From assembly GCA_030141605.1 (NCBI GenBank), contig JAQGDQ010000352.1, forward strand, positions 60,001 to 124,000: DNA of 64,000 bases, written 5' to 3'. Of this stretch, positions 45,316 through 58,548 are shown piece by piece (positions within the stretch are counted from its first letter, which is position 1; each line of letters opens with the position of its first letter). This DNA comes from Tubiluchus corallicola. Its lineage: Eukaryota; Priapulida; Priapulimorpha; Priapulimorphida; Tubiluchidae. Under the pieces are notes generated by a model. That model was not told where the DNA came from. It saw nothing but the letters and a program-made list of their open reading frames with translations, and ran no database searches. The translations under genes and the position numbers were made by a program.

Positions 45316-48300
45316 ATGACCTACATCATGTATAGAATTTTTCCCTTGTGTAAAAAAGCTCTTCAGACAGAAGCTTCACAAGCATTTGTGTTTGCAAACC
45401 GAAGTAGCTTCGTTTTTCATAACAAGGTATTAAAGATATTTAGATTTGGCCTAATACTTTTCGATATAAGACATGCATTTTTTCCAGGAAAATCATGCTA
45501 TAGGTGGCTTGTATATAATATGCTGAATGCAGAAGCCTAGTGTAGGCCACAACTTTTATTACTACACCTGTAATAGGCGAATATACTAAGGATAATTGGC
45601 CATGGGTTTTATTACACTCGAAGTACGAAGTAAAAAGAATATTAAATTTTTAAGTCACATTTCTATCATGCAAGTGACCAGTGGTTTGCTCACTCAAACT
45701 TATAAGCTGTGGTTCGCTCACTCAAACTTATAAGCTGTGGTTCGCTCACTCGAACTTATAACCAGTAGTTCGCTCACTCGAACTTATAACCAGTGGTTTG
45801 CTCACTTGAACTTATAACCAGTAGTTCGCTCACTCAAACTTATAACTAGTGGTACACTCACTCAAACTTTTAACTTTTTGCCCTAGCAGCAATCAGTAAT
45901 CTTTGCAGTCTGCAATATTATTCATGCTGAAAATCTAAATTTGATATTGATTATTAATACAGCCTATAAACCTGTAATGTCCAGATGTTAGTTGTTATTT
46001 GGGTTTTTTATTTGTCAAAAGGGAAATTAACCATTTTGGCTATTGATCAAAAAGTCGAAATTTTGTTTTTGAGTAAAAGTTTAGGTGAGCCTCTCAACAC
46101 TTTTGCCAGTGAATGGCAACAAGTGATGCATTATTAAAAACTTTTATATAAACTGAGGCCTAAATTTATTTTAAATTTGCCTTACAAAATGGATCTTATG
46201 TATCTGAATATCTTATATGGCAAAAAATAAGGTATTTGTTTTTCATCTGAACATTAATAGAATTATGATCAAAAACTTAGGTTGGCCCTTAAGTATAAAT
46301 TTCAGCTGTGACGAGTTGTAGTTGTAAAACTTTGCAACATATATTTTCCTGTAGCCATCTCTTCATCCGTCTTTTTGTCTGTCTCTTTAGGTAATAACCT
46401 CGAAAAAGTATGATCAAAATGTAATCAAATTTAGCAGAACAATTTTTCACGATGTTCGAACGTTAGCTTTTGCAGCTCAGGAGAACAAAGGCCATTATCC
46501 CAAAACAGTTCCATTTTTATAAATTGAGACAATATATATTTATTTGCAAGTTGTAACTATTTCTTACAGTATAGCATAGTATTTTGTTAAAATTTTAAAT
46601 GTGACTTTCTCTCGCTTTTCATTTATGCCTTTGCAGCGTTTTCTACTTTGTTTTAATTTAAACACTTGTAAGTGCTTTTCCGTTTGTATAACGCAAATTC
46701 AAATAAATTTTTGTGTAATTTGTGCAGCCATCTTTAGGTGGCAAGTGTTAAGGCAGATTAAAAGTGCAATTTTTTCTGTATTTTTAATGCTGCCATACCC
46801 CATAACCAAGTCACATTGTATAGGAATAAAAATACATGATGCCACAGGATCGTAACCATCATTTTACTGACATTGCGTAATATGAGCAATGCCAATTGCA
46901 GATTTCTTTTTCATAATTTCACTTTTTATGCAGTTTTGTCGGAGAACCTACGCGGAGGCTGTACCAAAACGTAAGAAGCCTGGACAAGGAAAAGGGGTAA
47001 GTTAGCTGGACATTTTTATGGCTGCTTTCAATTTAACTGCCCTTCTTCAGAAATTGGACAAACTAAATTCTGAGAGTTTGTTGTGCTTAACTGAGTAAAT
47101 CACATTTTTTTGTTTGTTAATCAGCCAATCACATGGAAGAACGTGGCGCTAACTGCCGGTGTTGCCGGAGTAGTTTACTTTGGAATGAAATACTTGAGAT
47201 ATGAAAAAGAAATGGGTAAGACGCTGTTAGTCTGTATTCTCATAATATCATATGGAGAGACAATTATTAATGGTACACTTAGATCGTTGCTTATGTCTTG
47301 TTATGTTTACATTATTTTTTCAGAAATTGAAAAAGAGAGGTCCAGGAACTTGGGGAAGGCAAGAATTGGAGGACCGTTTAATCTCGTCAACCACTACGGT
47401 CTGCCACAAAGTTCCAAGGACTTTTTAGGAAAGTGGGTGATCCTTTACTTTGGATTCACCCACTGTCCCGACATCTGTCCTGATGAAATCGAAAAGATGT
47501 GTGAAGCAGTGGACATAGTTGGTATGCAATTAATTATTGATTTTTTAAGCTTTATCTTTGTCAGGGTTTACCCTCACAGGGTGCACATTCAAACTTTAAT
47601 TTTTTTTATACGTTTATGTGTACTGCAAGCGAGAACCCAACATTCAACAACAATTTCTCTTCAAATTGGATGGTCGTATGAGACCGGGAGCTGACTTACT
47701 TTCAAGGCTACATATGCCTATAAGATGAGCCGTTGCACCTGCAGCCACATTTGGATGTGTATAAATCCTCGTGTCATGTAAACCGCAAGAAAGACCACCA
47801 AGAATGAAACCCATTCACTCATCCATTAACTAACCAGGGTTGACGCCATTCTTAACTTCAGTCACTTAACACGATTGTTGAGCTAGTCATCTGTCTATGT
47901 GTAAATAACAATCGGTTATCCATTGCGTTCAACAAGGGTAGTTCAATAAGCACTCTCCTTTTTGAACAGCCTAGGTGAAAATGATTTGCAGCATGGCTAG
48001 TGTTGCCTATACTTTAGCCAACAAAAGAGTTTTTTGTCTTTTAAGTCCCTATCTATGGCAGAAGTCTGAAAAAGCGTGCACTTATTAAAGATTTCATGGG
48101 CAAAATGGTGTTTTAATAATGAAGCATTTTCACAAAATAGATTTGGGCATGCGAGTTTTTGTGCAAGCAGATACTTTTTGTGTTTTTCAGACGCAATGGA
48201 AAACACGCCAAATTTAACTCCACTGTTTATCTCTGTGGATCCTGCGAGAGACACTATAGATGCTGTTAAACAGTACGTTGAAGGTAAAGCAATTTCTGTA

Positions 48301-48836
48301 TCTTTACAAGTAACATTTTTTTAGCCATTTGTTCACTCTTTGTGATGTGTGACATAGGTGACGTGTGTGTGAAGCGTTAAGTGAAATATAGGTCTTGTAC
48401 AGGTATGTATGTGCACAGGAACCTATTGGATTTTGCACACCACCTTTTGCAGGTGTCTTTGGCCATGCGATCGCTTATATATTTGTTTTTATTATTTTGC
48501 TATTTTTGTGGTTAAAATAACTAAATATCAGATAAATAGGAGATGTAAGTAAAGTCTGTTAAAATTTCTGTTAATCGGTTCCATGTTAGAGTAGAAAGCT
48601 AATGTTTCAAAGTGACCAGACATTTTAAGCCAAATACTTGTATCAAATACAGCATTAAACTAATTAATTCTGAATTTGCATTGTTACAACAATTACATTA
48701 TTCAAATAGAAGAGGCTATCAATTCATCCTGCCAAAAGAGAGAATACGTAGATATAAAAATAGTTTTATACCACCAGCTGCTGCTCTGTTCAATAATAAG
48801 CATTTTCATAAATTGAAAAATTCATTGCTTTTATAA

Positions 48837-48921
<85 letters not shown>

Positions 48922-50064
48922 TATATACATACACACATTTAAAGCTTTTAAATGCTTAAGTGCACCCATGAATGCTTTAAAGTGTAATAAATAAATCTTA
49001 ACAATGTTCATTCTTTTCTCAGAAAACTGAAATACTTACTATGTTTTTCCTCTAGAGTTTTCTCCAAAGCTGATTGGTTTGACTGGCAGTAAAGAACAAG
49101 TAACGGAAGCGTGTAAATCTTATAGGGTGTATTCCAGTGCTGGACCACGTGATGAGGATGATGACTACATTGTAAGTTAGTTGCTTGGAGCCATTAAGTT
49201 AAGGTTTTTTACATACTATACTGAAGTTTCTGTTAAAAAATTCTGGTTTTAGTTTTGCAAAAAAATTGATAAAATGTTTTGTGAAGTAGCTAAGAGATTG
49301 TTCACATGAAAAGTGGAATGAGCCATACTGGCATGAAAATATGCTTGCGTTCACATGACATTTACCTGTAGCATACACTGAACATTAGTAGCCAATACAA
49401 TAGTAGAATATTAACATACATTGAAAATTTAAGAACCAAATACTGTAAGCAGTAATAAATACAAAAAGACTGCACAAGAAAAATACAAAATTTGCATTTT
49501 GCTATTATTAATCAGAAAACCTAAGTGATCATACACTGGCTATAGAGTCAGGCCGGATTCAGTTGCCTGGATCTGACAGATTTTAATCATCTGGATCTGA
49601 TCAGGTTCTGTCAGCCGCTCCACCAGCTTAGAGAGATCCGTATCCAGTAAACATTGAGGATGCTCATCCAACCTGATTTTGGTCCTGATATGGTCAATCC
49701 GGTTCCAGTCTGAGTGTGTGCTGATGGAACCAGACCTTAGAGCTGTAGTGTCCCAGAGAGAAACATTTAGTTGTTGCTTTTCAAGCTATTCAGTTAAAAA
49801 CATCTTATTGCGGCTTTGCCCTTTTTGCAGCTACTAGTTAATTAATTAGTTATTGTGCATTTAGTAATTCCTTATTGGTTTTAATCAGATAACACATTTG
49901 CTTTTTTACAGGTTGACCACACCATTATCATGTATTTGCTTGATCCAGACGGTGGTTTTGTCGACTATTACGGACAGAACAAGACGGCCAATGAGATAGC
50001 GTCCAGCGTAGCAATTCATATGGTGAAGCATTCATCATCAAAAGGAGGGTTCTTTAGGAAATAA
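45316..50064 (+). CDS. SCO1: SCO1, mitochondrial copper chaperone for cytochrome c oxidase (7 exons)
   Basis: Delivers copper to the CuA site of COX2 in the mitochondrial inner membrane. Exons: 45316-45426, 46934-46996, 47125-47215, 47324-47521, 48191-48283, 49056-49171, 49912-50064 (stop TAA 50062-50064). All are GT-AG and in phase, 825 nt, 274 residues, within the usual SCO range. The N-terminus ([20 protein letters not shown] and on) is basic and hydroxylated like a matrix-targeting presequence; a second Met four residues in (45328) may be the real start. One transmembrane helix is at about residues 65-82. The thioredoxin-like domain has the copper-binding CPDIC at 136-140 (within [11 protein letters not shown]) and the copper-ligand His at 227 ([10 protein letters not shown]). 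[12 protein letters not shown] and the acidic DEDDDY loop are also family features. SCO1 and SCO2 cannot be separated, since most invertebrates have a single gene. Confidence 0.95.
45672..45872. repeat. 28-bp minisatellite in SCO1 intron 1
   Basis: About seven units of gtggttcgctcactcaaact followed by tataagct or tataacca. There is no open-frame significance. Confidence 0.85.
48600..48840 (+). mobile_element. LINE C-terminal fragment in SCO1 intron 5
   Basis: The plus strand can be read as a peptide containing [20 protein letters not shown] and IPPAAALFN before a stop. This is the pattern seen at the C-terminus of CR1/Jockey-type reverse transcriptases. A TA microsatellite follows immediately (48843-48925), perhaps grown from the element tail. 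Confidence 0.5.
48843..48925. repeat. TA dinucleotide microsatellite
   Basis: About 40 TA units with one interruption by G near 48902, in SCO1 intron 5. Confidence 0.9.
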
Positions 50065-51430
50065 TAGATAATGAAATTTTAGTAAATTTTTGTGAACACT
50101 GCATTATATGATAGTCCTAGAGAGGCACCTTACTTCAGAGACTTGACGTAGAGTGGAACAAGTAAAAGGATATAGCTGTGCTGAGCACTTGGGATAAGTG
50201 GTTGCACAAAAATGTATGATAACCTTATCTTCTACTTTTGGATAAAATGTATCAAGGAGTAGAGCTAGTCACACTTATTAGGTTAGTAAGTTGCTCAGTG
50301 CCTCTCTGAAGTTAGAATGACACTTCTTAATTTTGTATATTTCTCAATGCCTTTGTGAAGTTAGAAAAGTATCACACTTATTGGTTTTGTAAGCTTGTTA
50401 TAAAGCTAGCTTAAAGTGCTTTTCTATTTTGGATAAAATATGCTTCAATCAGGAGCAGAGCTAGTCACACTTATTAGGTTAATAAGTTTTTCAATGCATC
50501 CGTGAAGTTGAAAAGTCACTGTTTTGTAAGTTTTTAGTGCCTCTCAGAAAGCCAACCCTCTTTCTCTCAAAGATTTTCCGCAATGTCTTTATTTGTTCAA
50601 ATCGTTGCATTTTTTGCACATAGATGTCACCACAACATTATACAAGGCAAGTTCATAAATAATGTAAAAATCATGTAATTGAATAATTTGATGCTAAAAA
50701 AAGCACACAAAGCCATTTAGACACACATTCATGGCGTCATATTGATATATGCATCATTCGGTACTATGAGAGCTGTGGAATGGACTTGCCTAAAAATGTT
50801 TTAGTACTAAAAGAAATAGTTACGAAATACAGTAAACAAAGCAAAGCTATTGTGCAAATTAGTACAAGTTTCTAGAATGATAAGAGCAAAACCAATTGTA
50901 TCTGCTATGTTGATCTCGTTATGTGTGAAAAGAATAATCTTTACTATCTGTGATGTCTAACATAGGTGTATAAAACTGTAAATTGCTTAGCTGTTACGAA
51001 GCTTAGTAATAATAAATTACGTCTACTGGCGACTGCATTTTAGCCGGGCACGAAATGAAGTCGGAGAGATAGGGCTATTGACAAGCGAGAATAGTGCACT
51101 CGGTCCTTTAACTGTCCTGTACAAAGTCCGATCTTGGTTGTTTTACAGTTAGTGAAGGATATCTTTTGCAATTGTTAGTTTATGTTCGCTTGTAGTTGAT
51201 TTGATAGACACTGGGCTATTGCCACAAAGTGGTGCATACATTTGTGATAATAATTAATGATGTAATTATTGTTCGACTAATAAGCCTTTTGACAGTTCCT
51301 GCGATTGATTATGATCGTGAAAAGGTCAAGGGTTCAGTGAACCAGACAACACATTTGTGCACACTTGACAACTACTCGCACCCCATGCTATTGTAATAAT
51401 AACACTTTTAACAGGTACCTAGAACCTTGC
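50065..51430. repeat. SCO1 3' flank with degenerate tandem repeats
   Basis: From about 50190 to 50560, phrases such as gagctagtcacacttattag, taagttgctcagtgcctctc and gtgaagttagaaaagt recur two to four times with irregular spacing. They may be transcribed as part of the SCO1 3' UTR. A candidate polyadenylation signal AATAAA is at 51011-51016. Nothing coding is seen in the rest. Confidence 0.5.
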
Positions 51431-51670
51431 TTAGTTCATTTTTTCTTGTTCCCAAGCAAGATCCTGCTATTAAATCATTCTACTCATAGACTAATGCATA
51501 AGTATGAAAGGTACACATAAAACAATTGATGTTACTGCTGTTGCAGGTCTTTTGCTTTACCCACATGTCACGTAATGATTGTAGTTAACACTTGTTGCTG
51601 TGGTACAATTAACCTTTGACCTGCAGCAACTGCGTGTGTGTACAGCGAAACTGTGAAAGGCTTATTGTGA
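51431..51670 (+). repeat. Dispersed repeat, copy 2 (inverted relative to 2290-2526)
   Basis: Reverse-complement match to 2290-2526 over most of its length with scattered substitutions and small gaps. No coding potential and no clear terminal repeats, so the element type is unknown. Confidence 0.5.
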
Positions 51671-51992
51671 CTGAATTTACTGCAACCGTAAATTGAATTA
51701 TGTTCATGAATACTGATAGTATGTGGCAACATCTTAGATCAAATATAGAAAATAGTAAAGAAATTATGTCCTCACTAATTTTCTTGTCCCCACTGCTGAC
51801 AGGTTTAAAACACTTCGGTTAATTCAGTGAAGTGCAGATACAGTACTAATAGTATCATTTATGACATAATGAGAGGAGATATCGTCGCAGCACAATATTT
51901 GAATTCCTTGATTCTGTTTAGCAAGACATACTACAAGTCAAAATACTAATGTACAATCTAGCCTCAAAAAATTTCAACGAAACAATGTAGGA

Positions 51993-52530
51993 GTCTTTGT
52001 AATTTGCATAAATTGCTTGTAATTTTAATTTACGATTTCATCGTCTAGCAGTTTTATACACCAACAGAGATGCATCCACCATTTTTTGCACTCAAACATC
52101 ATCACACACTTAGATGAGTTGGAAGGGGGTGAGACTAGCAACACCACAAAAGAACTCATTGTAGGCTAACTCCTCCTGCAGCCTGAGTCCCAAGGGGCAG
52201 GATAGAGCTCTGGCAGGGAGCACCTGGCCCTCTCTAAAATGGGAAGGTGTGATGCTAGCCAGGAAAGGACAGTAGGTCCGATCAACAAGCTGTTTGCCGC
52301 CGTCAGCTTTCCTGAAATGATGAAGATGGGGAAGGTTGGGTCTGGGTGAAACAAGCCATTCCCGTAAAAAAACATTAATGTTACAGAAACCAATAAAACA
52401 ATAGTCACAGCAGCCTTTGTATTTTGTATAAATTAATTTTAATTTACAATTGCACATTAATATCTGCCTAGCAGTTTTATACACCAACAGAGACACGTCC
52501 ACCATTTTTTGCACTCAAACATCATCACAA
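51993..52530. mobile_element. Possible miniature terminal-direct-repeat element
   Basis: Two diverged direct repeats of about 117 bp (51993-52108 and 52413-52530) share tttatacaccaacagagac, ccaccattttttgcactcaa and acatcatcaca. They flank about 300 bp that is clearly more GC-rich than the surroundings. A minus-strand frame (52110-52514, 134 codons) covers the interior but matches no family I recognise. The layout resembles a TRIM-type miniature element or a simple local duplication with an insertion. Confidence 0.35.
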
Positions 52531-54197
52531 GCAAAAGTGCTTTAAAAGACATAAAATAAAAAATTCAATAACTTATGCATGTACAGCTATTAAATGAGAT
52601 ATACAAAGGGAGTTATGAGACCGAGTGGGACCCCTATTACAAACAACATAGGTAACTTGATAACACACAATCAGGAATTACCTGAGGAAATGGCAGAAGC
52701 TGTTTATAATGAATGCAAACATCTGCAAAATGCACACAACTCAGGAGGAGATGCTTTTACTGTAGAATGTTTGTTAGCACCTCCAATTGTGGTCGCGTTC
52801 TAGATTTATTTCTCAATAATCAGTACCTGAGTAAGACAGACCCAGTAAGACTGGCGGCAGACATTACCCAGTTTTTGTCCTAGTAATGAAATATTTGATA
52901 TTGCAAAGTAGTGGAATTGAACCTATGACTTCCAGGACAGAAAACAAGTATGTAACTGATTTAGCTTTACACGAGTGCAGTTTGACATCACATAGCAGGC
53001 TCATCGAAATCCTAAACCTGATATCACAGTATTTATCCTACTCCTATCACAGAATGAAAATGTATGAAAAAAATTACATTGCTCCATAAAAGACACTGCA
53101 TAAACGTTTCCGTTAAATCCTAAAAATGCACTACATTATAATGTTTCCTGATTCTTCTCAACAGATGGCGCCTCACATAATAAATACCCAACTATACAAT
53201 ACACAGCATTACCATCTAGAAAAATTGATTTTTGACTGAAGTGGCGTTTACCTAACATCCTGTTATGCACCTGCAGAATAGCTGAGTAAAAATATCAATA
53301 GGAAATAGCTGCAGAAAAAAGAAAGCATAACGTAGGAGGTCTGATAAACGGGTGCATTTAAAACAGTATAAAACCGATTTTATTTATTCCATATCCGCAT
53401 AATGCATACGCATTCCAGATGTCAAGTAAATGCCACTTCAGAAAGGCTAAATGCACTATATCCTTAAGCCCAAAACTAGCACATGAATAATATCCTCTAT
53501 GGCTGTAATAAAGCAAACAAGGTAGGATTAATTGCAAGCCAAAACAGGTCAATTTCAAACCTGATACGAATTTTTGTAGTTATTAATTCACATTTGACTA
53601 GAAATTCCAAGCAAAAGCTGGAATTTAAGCAGATCGTGTCGAACCGTTCCTTGGAATATTTGTTGTGCATTTGCTGGCCCAGCAATACATATATAGTATT
53701 AACATAATGTTAACATGTGGACTATATTACAGCCTGTACTAGTCAAAACGGGCAAACATTAACAGTGTTTAAAGAACCTCAAGACCCAACACTTGAAATT
53801 TTCTCCACTACTTTTGTTAACGACTTGGCAAAAATGATTTCTTTTGCTCTTGTTAACATAAACCAGCTAATTTACAGCCATTATCACAATAAATTAAAGT
53901 GCATTTCTGCACATTTGCCATTATGTAAGATTCCCACTGTGAGAACCTATGACCCAAAATTCCATTATTCTTTGCACAAACAATATCACGCAGCACATAT
54001 TTGCCAGCTTTATAAGCTGCTTTTAAAGCATGAACATATTTTTCGACCTGCCTTATTTTACACAGGCAACATGTAACACAAAAGATATGCAAACATTCCC
54101 CGATAATACTGACATTTCATTCTATGCACACCAAGCAATGTTACCTCTCTTGGTAGTAACACGAAGTCCACCATGCTTAATACTTAATACTAAGATC
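52531..54197. other. Intergenic between SCO1 and PXYLP1 (convergent ends)
   Basis: Part of this is probably the PXYLP1 3' UTR: minus-strand AATAAA signals lie at about 53378-53388. A decayed SINE-like piece with a reversed B box (gtggaattgaacctatg) is at about 52905-52990. Open frames here lack any recognised domain. Confidence 0.4.
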
Positions 54198-57107
54198 TTA
54201 CGTACAATTTTCTTTAGAAAAATCCAATGACAAATCTAACCCTCTAACGAAGCTCTGAAACATGTGCAAAGGACATAGATTTTCCTGGTTGAAGCTTCCA
54301 GCACAAAACTTCAGTCCTCTAGTCAAATCAACACCATTATAAACGACACGAATAAAATAGCCGTTCTTCCCACTCAAGAGCTCAACAATAGCCCGAGAGG
54401 CATACGGCGGAACAATGCCATCATACACACCGAGTGCAGTTAAAAATGGCGACAGCGTCACATCGTGACCGGAATAAACCACTATTTTGTGCATACGAGA
54501 GTCCCGCTGTAGTGTGCTGTTCCCTAATCTGAATGATATTTCTCGCAGTAAACCATACATGTCGTATGCGGAGTACTGCTGATATGCATCGCTCGCCACC
54601 ATCTCAACGCTATTCCAAATGTAAAACTGCAGAAGTTTGTTAACATCAGCTAGCGTCAAACACTTCCCATTCTTGCAAGGTAGCTCCGCCTCGTGGCAAT
54701 AATGCGACATAGTCTGATCTAACATGCCGTGTGCACGGGCGGCCCGAGTGAAGTTGTAAACATCAGCTATCATTTCTATGTGTCGATGCATGTCCCGTTT
54801 TGCCTGCATCCTCATCCGATTCTCGGATTTAAACTGGGTGTGGTACCGGTCCGCTGCCGCGCATTTACAATTTGCCATTGCTGCCGTGCAGAACCCCAGG
54901 TGATCAGACATAGAAATCTTCACTTTTTCAATGTCAAATTTTGGTAAAAAAGACGTCATCAGTGCTATTAGACTCTGGAATGTCCGTTGATAATATGTAC
55001 TTTTCAGTAGCACTCGATCCATGTCCAGGTAATTCAGTTTTAACAAGTTGCTATACTTGCTGCGAAGGTGGAAGCCATTTCGTATATGCTGTAATATACC
55101 CACGCGGCTCAGCTGGCCAGGTTGGCAGAATTTATACAAGGGTAAGAAACCGAACTTTTGAAAGACAAGCAGGTTTTGCGGAACTTGCTGATTTTTTCTG
55201 AGTGTGACATAGTTCTTGAGCAAACTGCGTGGATCATCTTTGGAATCGACGTCACAGTTGATTTTGCGTGGCGTGGAGCTGAAGGGCATTGGACCGCGAT
55301 CACCGTGTCGTATAAGAATGTGGAGGCTTTCTAGAGTGTATCCGTCTGGAATATCTCCTGTAAAGAAAAATAAAAATGTTAGAACAATGACAATAACAAC
55401 AAAAAATGCGACTTAATGTCAATTTAGAATTTTGGACTTCTGGAATTTTAGTTTACAGTGTCAATAAGTTAACTAACACTGGCTCTGATTCGTACTTGGA
55501 CGGACTTAGCTCAAGGTTAGTTTACACAGTTGAAAAGTTAAGTAACACTGGCTCTGATTAGTACTTGGACGGACTTAGCTCAAGGTTAGTTTACACAGTT
55601 GAAAAGTTACCGAACACTGGCTATGATTAGTACTTGGATGAAAAAGCCTATTTAACTTAGACATATAAAAATTAATGTAGAATATGGCATTCGGATCTGC
55701 CACTAATTCTAGCATTCTGTCCGAAACACTAAAACTGGTACACCTCTCGTGAGAGGAAGGTGAGATGGCTAATATGGAGCAAAAATTGTAGCAAACAGAC
55801 AATATTGGTTCTCCACACTTTTATTTTTCTCTGTTGGTTTATTTTGTAATGCTCTGCACACCGAGGCACTTCTGTGGTGCTGAACTTCCGCAAACCAATC
55901 TTAATGTTCTACTTACTAAGACACAAATAGTTTTATATATTGAAAGCGCTGAACGTTTCATACCAAGGGTTCATCACTACTTGCCACTGGATTGCCAATT
56001 GTTGACATAACAAAGGACAGCAGCTTTTTGGCAAAAAATACTGTCAGTGACCAAATGTACCACCATACTACTTACTCTAATTGCTCAACTGTATTTGAAC
56101 TGGTAATAGCTTACGTGTGCCACGGACATTCAAGTGAGCTAATAGTGAAATTGGCCATTTGCACCTGCAGCATCTGACCACATCTAGGTAATTGTAATGC
56201 AGTTTAGCTAACTATTTTAGTTGGCAGGGGTCAGATTCACTAACACTTTCGTAAGAAATTTTACAGGATTTTTTTTGTTTTCGTAAAGTTACGATCGCAT
56301 TTAATAACCTTCTTAGGTTATGAAACCTTTGTTATGAAAAATCTTTCGAATAAAACAGTTCGTAGGAAGCTTTGTGAATTCGTCCCAGTTCGGTAAATTG
56401 AAAACGCCTGGCACCCTTTCAAAACTCACAGAATGCACAAGAAGATGATATTATATTATACAATACCTTCTGCACCAGTCAAGTTGTTAGTGACAAAATT
56501 GCAGTAATGATCAGCCATGTTTAAAGAACTGTTACTACTGCCATCTATCACCAGCTCTGATCGAAATATAATTTTTGCTTTACTTGCGTGTACACTTTTC
56601 CACCTGATGTACGAAACTGCAAAAAGGAACAACATAAAAATACAAAGAAATAAAATTATTAACTAACCGACCTGATGGCCTGCTCAGAAATTTATCAATA
56701 TAATAACAGCAAACTACACATAATGTTTTAACTTTTATTACAAAACCTGAAGTTCGCTTATAGTAAACTGAATGTCATTTTCCTAAAATAAAAATTTTAA
56801 GATTATATGTGCAGTTTGCAGCTATAAAATTGATGAAATGTCATATTAAAGTCACTTGAAGTGTTGAACCAAACATTTACAAACTTATATAAATACTTCA
56901 ATAATAAAACATTACATATTTTGTTTGTTATTCACTATTTTCATAATTTATTTGGCTGGCTTTTCGAATTTATCTAGCTAGTGCTGAAACCGAAGAGTGA
57001 CAAATGTAAAAAATGAAATAATTAGGCCTACCATAGATGATGACAATTGCAATCCATAGCAACATGAGAGAGCAAAAGCTCAGCTTCTTACACCTCCAAG
57101 TATTCAT
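54198..57107 (-). CDS. PXYLP1: 2-phosphoxylose phosphatase 1 (histidine acid phosphatase family, 3 exons)
   Basis: Removes the 2-phosphate from xylose in the glycosaminoglycan-protein linkage region in the Golgi, allowing proteoglycan chains to extend. Exons: 57032-57107 (ATG 57105-57107), 56467-56616, and 54198-55357; in phase, 1,386 nt, 461 residues, close to the 480 of the human enzyme. The N-terminus is MNTWRCKK followed by a hydrophobic segment (about residues 11-25): a type II signal anchor. The third exon carries the whole catalytic domain: RHGDRGP at 92-98 (nucleophile His93), LKSTYYQRTFQSLIALM (second active-site Arg), and SGHD at 371-374 (acid/base pair). All catalytic residues are present, as are many Cys for lumenal disulfides. 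Glycosylation-type NSS and NLT sequons are in exon 2. Assignment over other acid phosphatases rests on the anchor, length and the C-terminal region, and is confident. Confidence 0.92.
55445..55635. repeat. 69-bp tandem repeat in PXYLP1 intron 2
   Basis: About 2.7 units of gtttacacagttgaaaagtt, then aagtaacactggctctgatt, then agtacttggacggacttagc tcaaggtta. Copies differ by a few bases. Confidence 0.85.
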
Positions 57108-57379
57108 TTTGGCAGTAAGTAGCATAACACATCAGAAACAGCATGGCAACACTAAAATGATGGCAGTGTAACTTGCCATCATCCATCTGGAAGCATCTGG
57201 CATAAAAAAATGAATTCCTAATTATTCGCTTACAACAGAAAATAAAACAGCATATAAAGCGGTAATACAGTACTAGTAAGTAAGCAGGTAACTAATGAGA
57301 ATTATTTAACACCGGGTTCCTAAAATCTGGCACCTTTAGCTGTACCCTAATTAGCCTATTGGAAGACATGCCCCTATAA

Positions 57380-57425
57380 ACTAGTAGTTTTAGGTTAGGT
57401 TAGGGTTAACCTTAACCCTAAAAAT
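57380..57425. repeat. Telomere-like interstitial block
   Basis: Contains ttaggttaggttagggttaa immediately followed by the opposite orientation ccttaaccctaa, a head-to-head TTAGGG-type junction of only a few units. It lies between the PXYLP1 start and the LINE tail. Confidence 0.6.
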
Positions 57426-58548
57426 AACTTACAAATCTAACAATTACAAACAAATTCCTAAAGTTTAACATTAGATATTCTAAATATGGAATTCAGGTTT
57501 CATTATAATTAATTATCCAGGTTTTTTATATTTTGAATATAATGCATTTCAGACTTAATGCTCGTACATTAGGGTCTGTCACATGCATTTTAAGTCTTTC
57601 ACACGACACATAGACATAGACATAGACATAGACATTTTTATTTATCTCCTCATTTACACCTGTATACAAATTGACTATTATTTTTTTAGTTATTGATTAA
57701 AAAGGATAAATTAAGCATAAAGGAAAGAGTTAAGGGGGGTGCAGGAGAAAGGGTAGCGAAAGACCAATTGGTCATTGAGTCAGCTACCCTTCTCAGGTTA
57801 GTGAAAATTGTAAAAAATTTGTGGTGCTGCTGTTAACATGAATTTATGGGGGGATACATTAAACATGAAAGCGAAATAACTAAGTAAGCTATGCAACAAA
57901 GAAACAAAATGAAAAATATGATATGATGATTAACAAAATATGTAAAGCATTTAACTAACCGATTAAAACAAAAAACTAGAAAAAAGTCAAACCAAAAAAA
58001 AAACATAAATAATAAATCAGTGAAAGAAACAAAATATGTATAATAAACTCAAACAAAATATAATGAAGCAAAGATATGCAATCGTGTCAAATTAAGCGTA
58101 ATGATAAAATACTATGCAACGCAAGAACTAGTGCAGAAAAATGGAGCAAACAAAATATGTAGTGAAATTTGACTATGTGACTAAATAGACTATATGGCTC
58201 AAAAAATATAATAAAAACTTAATGATAACTGTGAAACAATGAGCAAAATAATTATAATAAAGTGAATATATATATGAAGTGAGAAAAGCATAATATGGAA
58301 GTAAGAACATAAGTGGAGCAGGCACAGTTATAAAAAATTAAGTACGAGAAAAACTGTTGTAGATTGCTTGATTTGTTTGAAGATTATTGTTTACCTTCCC
58401 CTTTCATAGTTGCGAAGAAATAATAACAATTTTACACTTTGATGAGAAGATATACTATGGTAATATAATTATAGTTAATAGATTAGCTCAAGGGTAATAC
58501 ATTAACACTATCAGGGAAGATTTATCAGATTTGATCTTAGCAGAAAAG

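Noticed and set aside
53717-54076. Plus-strand open frame of 119 codons downstream of PXYLP1
   Set aside because: No domain, no splice or codon evidence; it lies antisense to the probable PXYLP1 3' UTR.
54729-55201. Plus-strand frames of 72 and 86 codons
   Set aside because: Shadows of the large PXYLP1 exon on the opposite strand.
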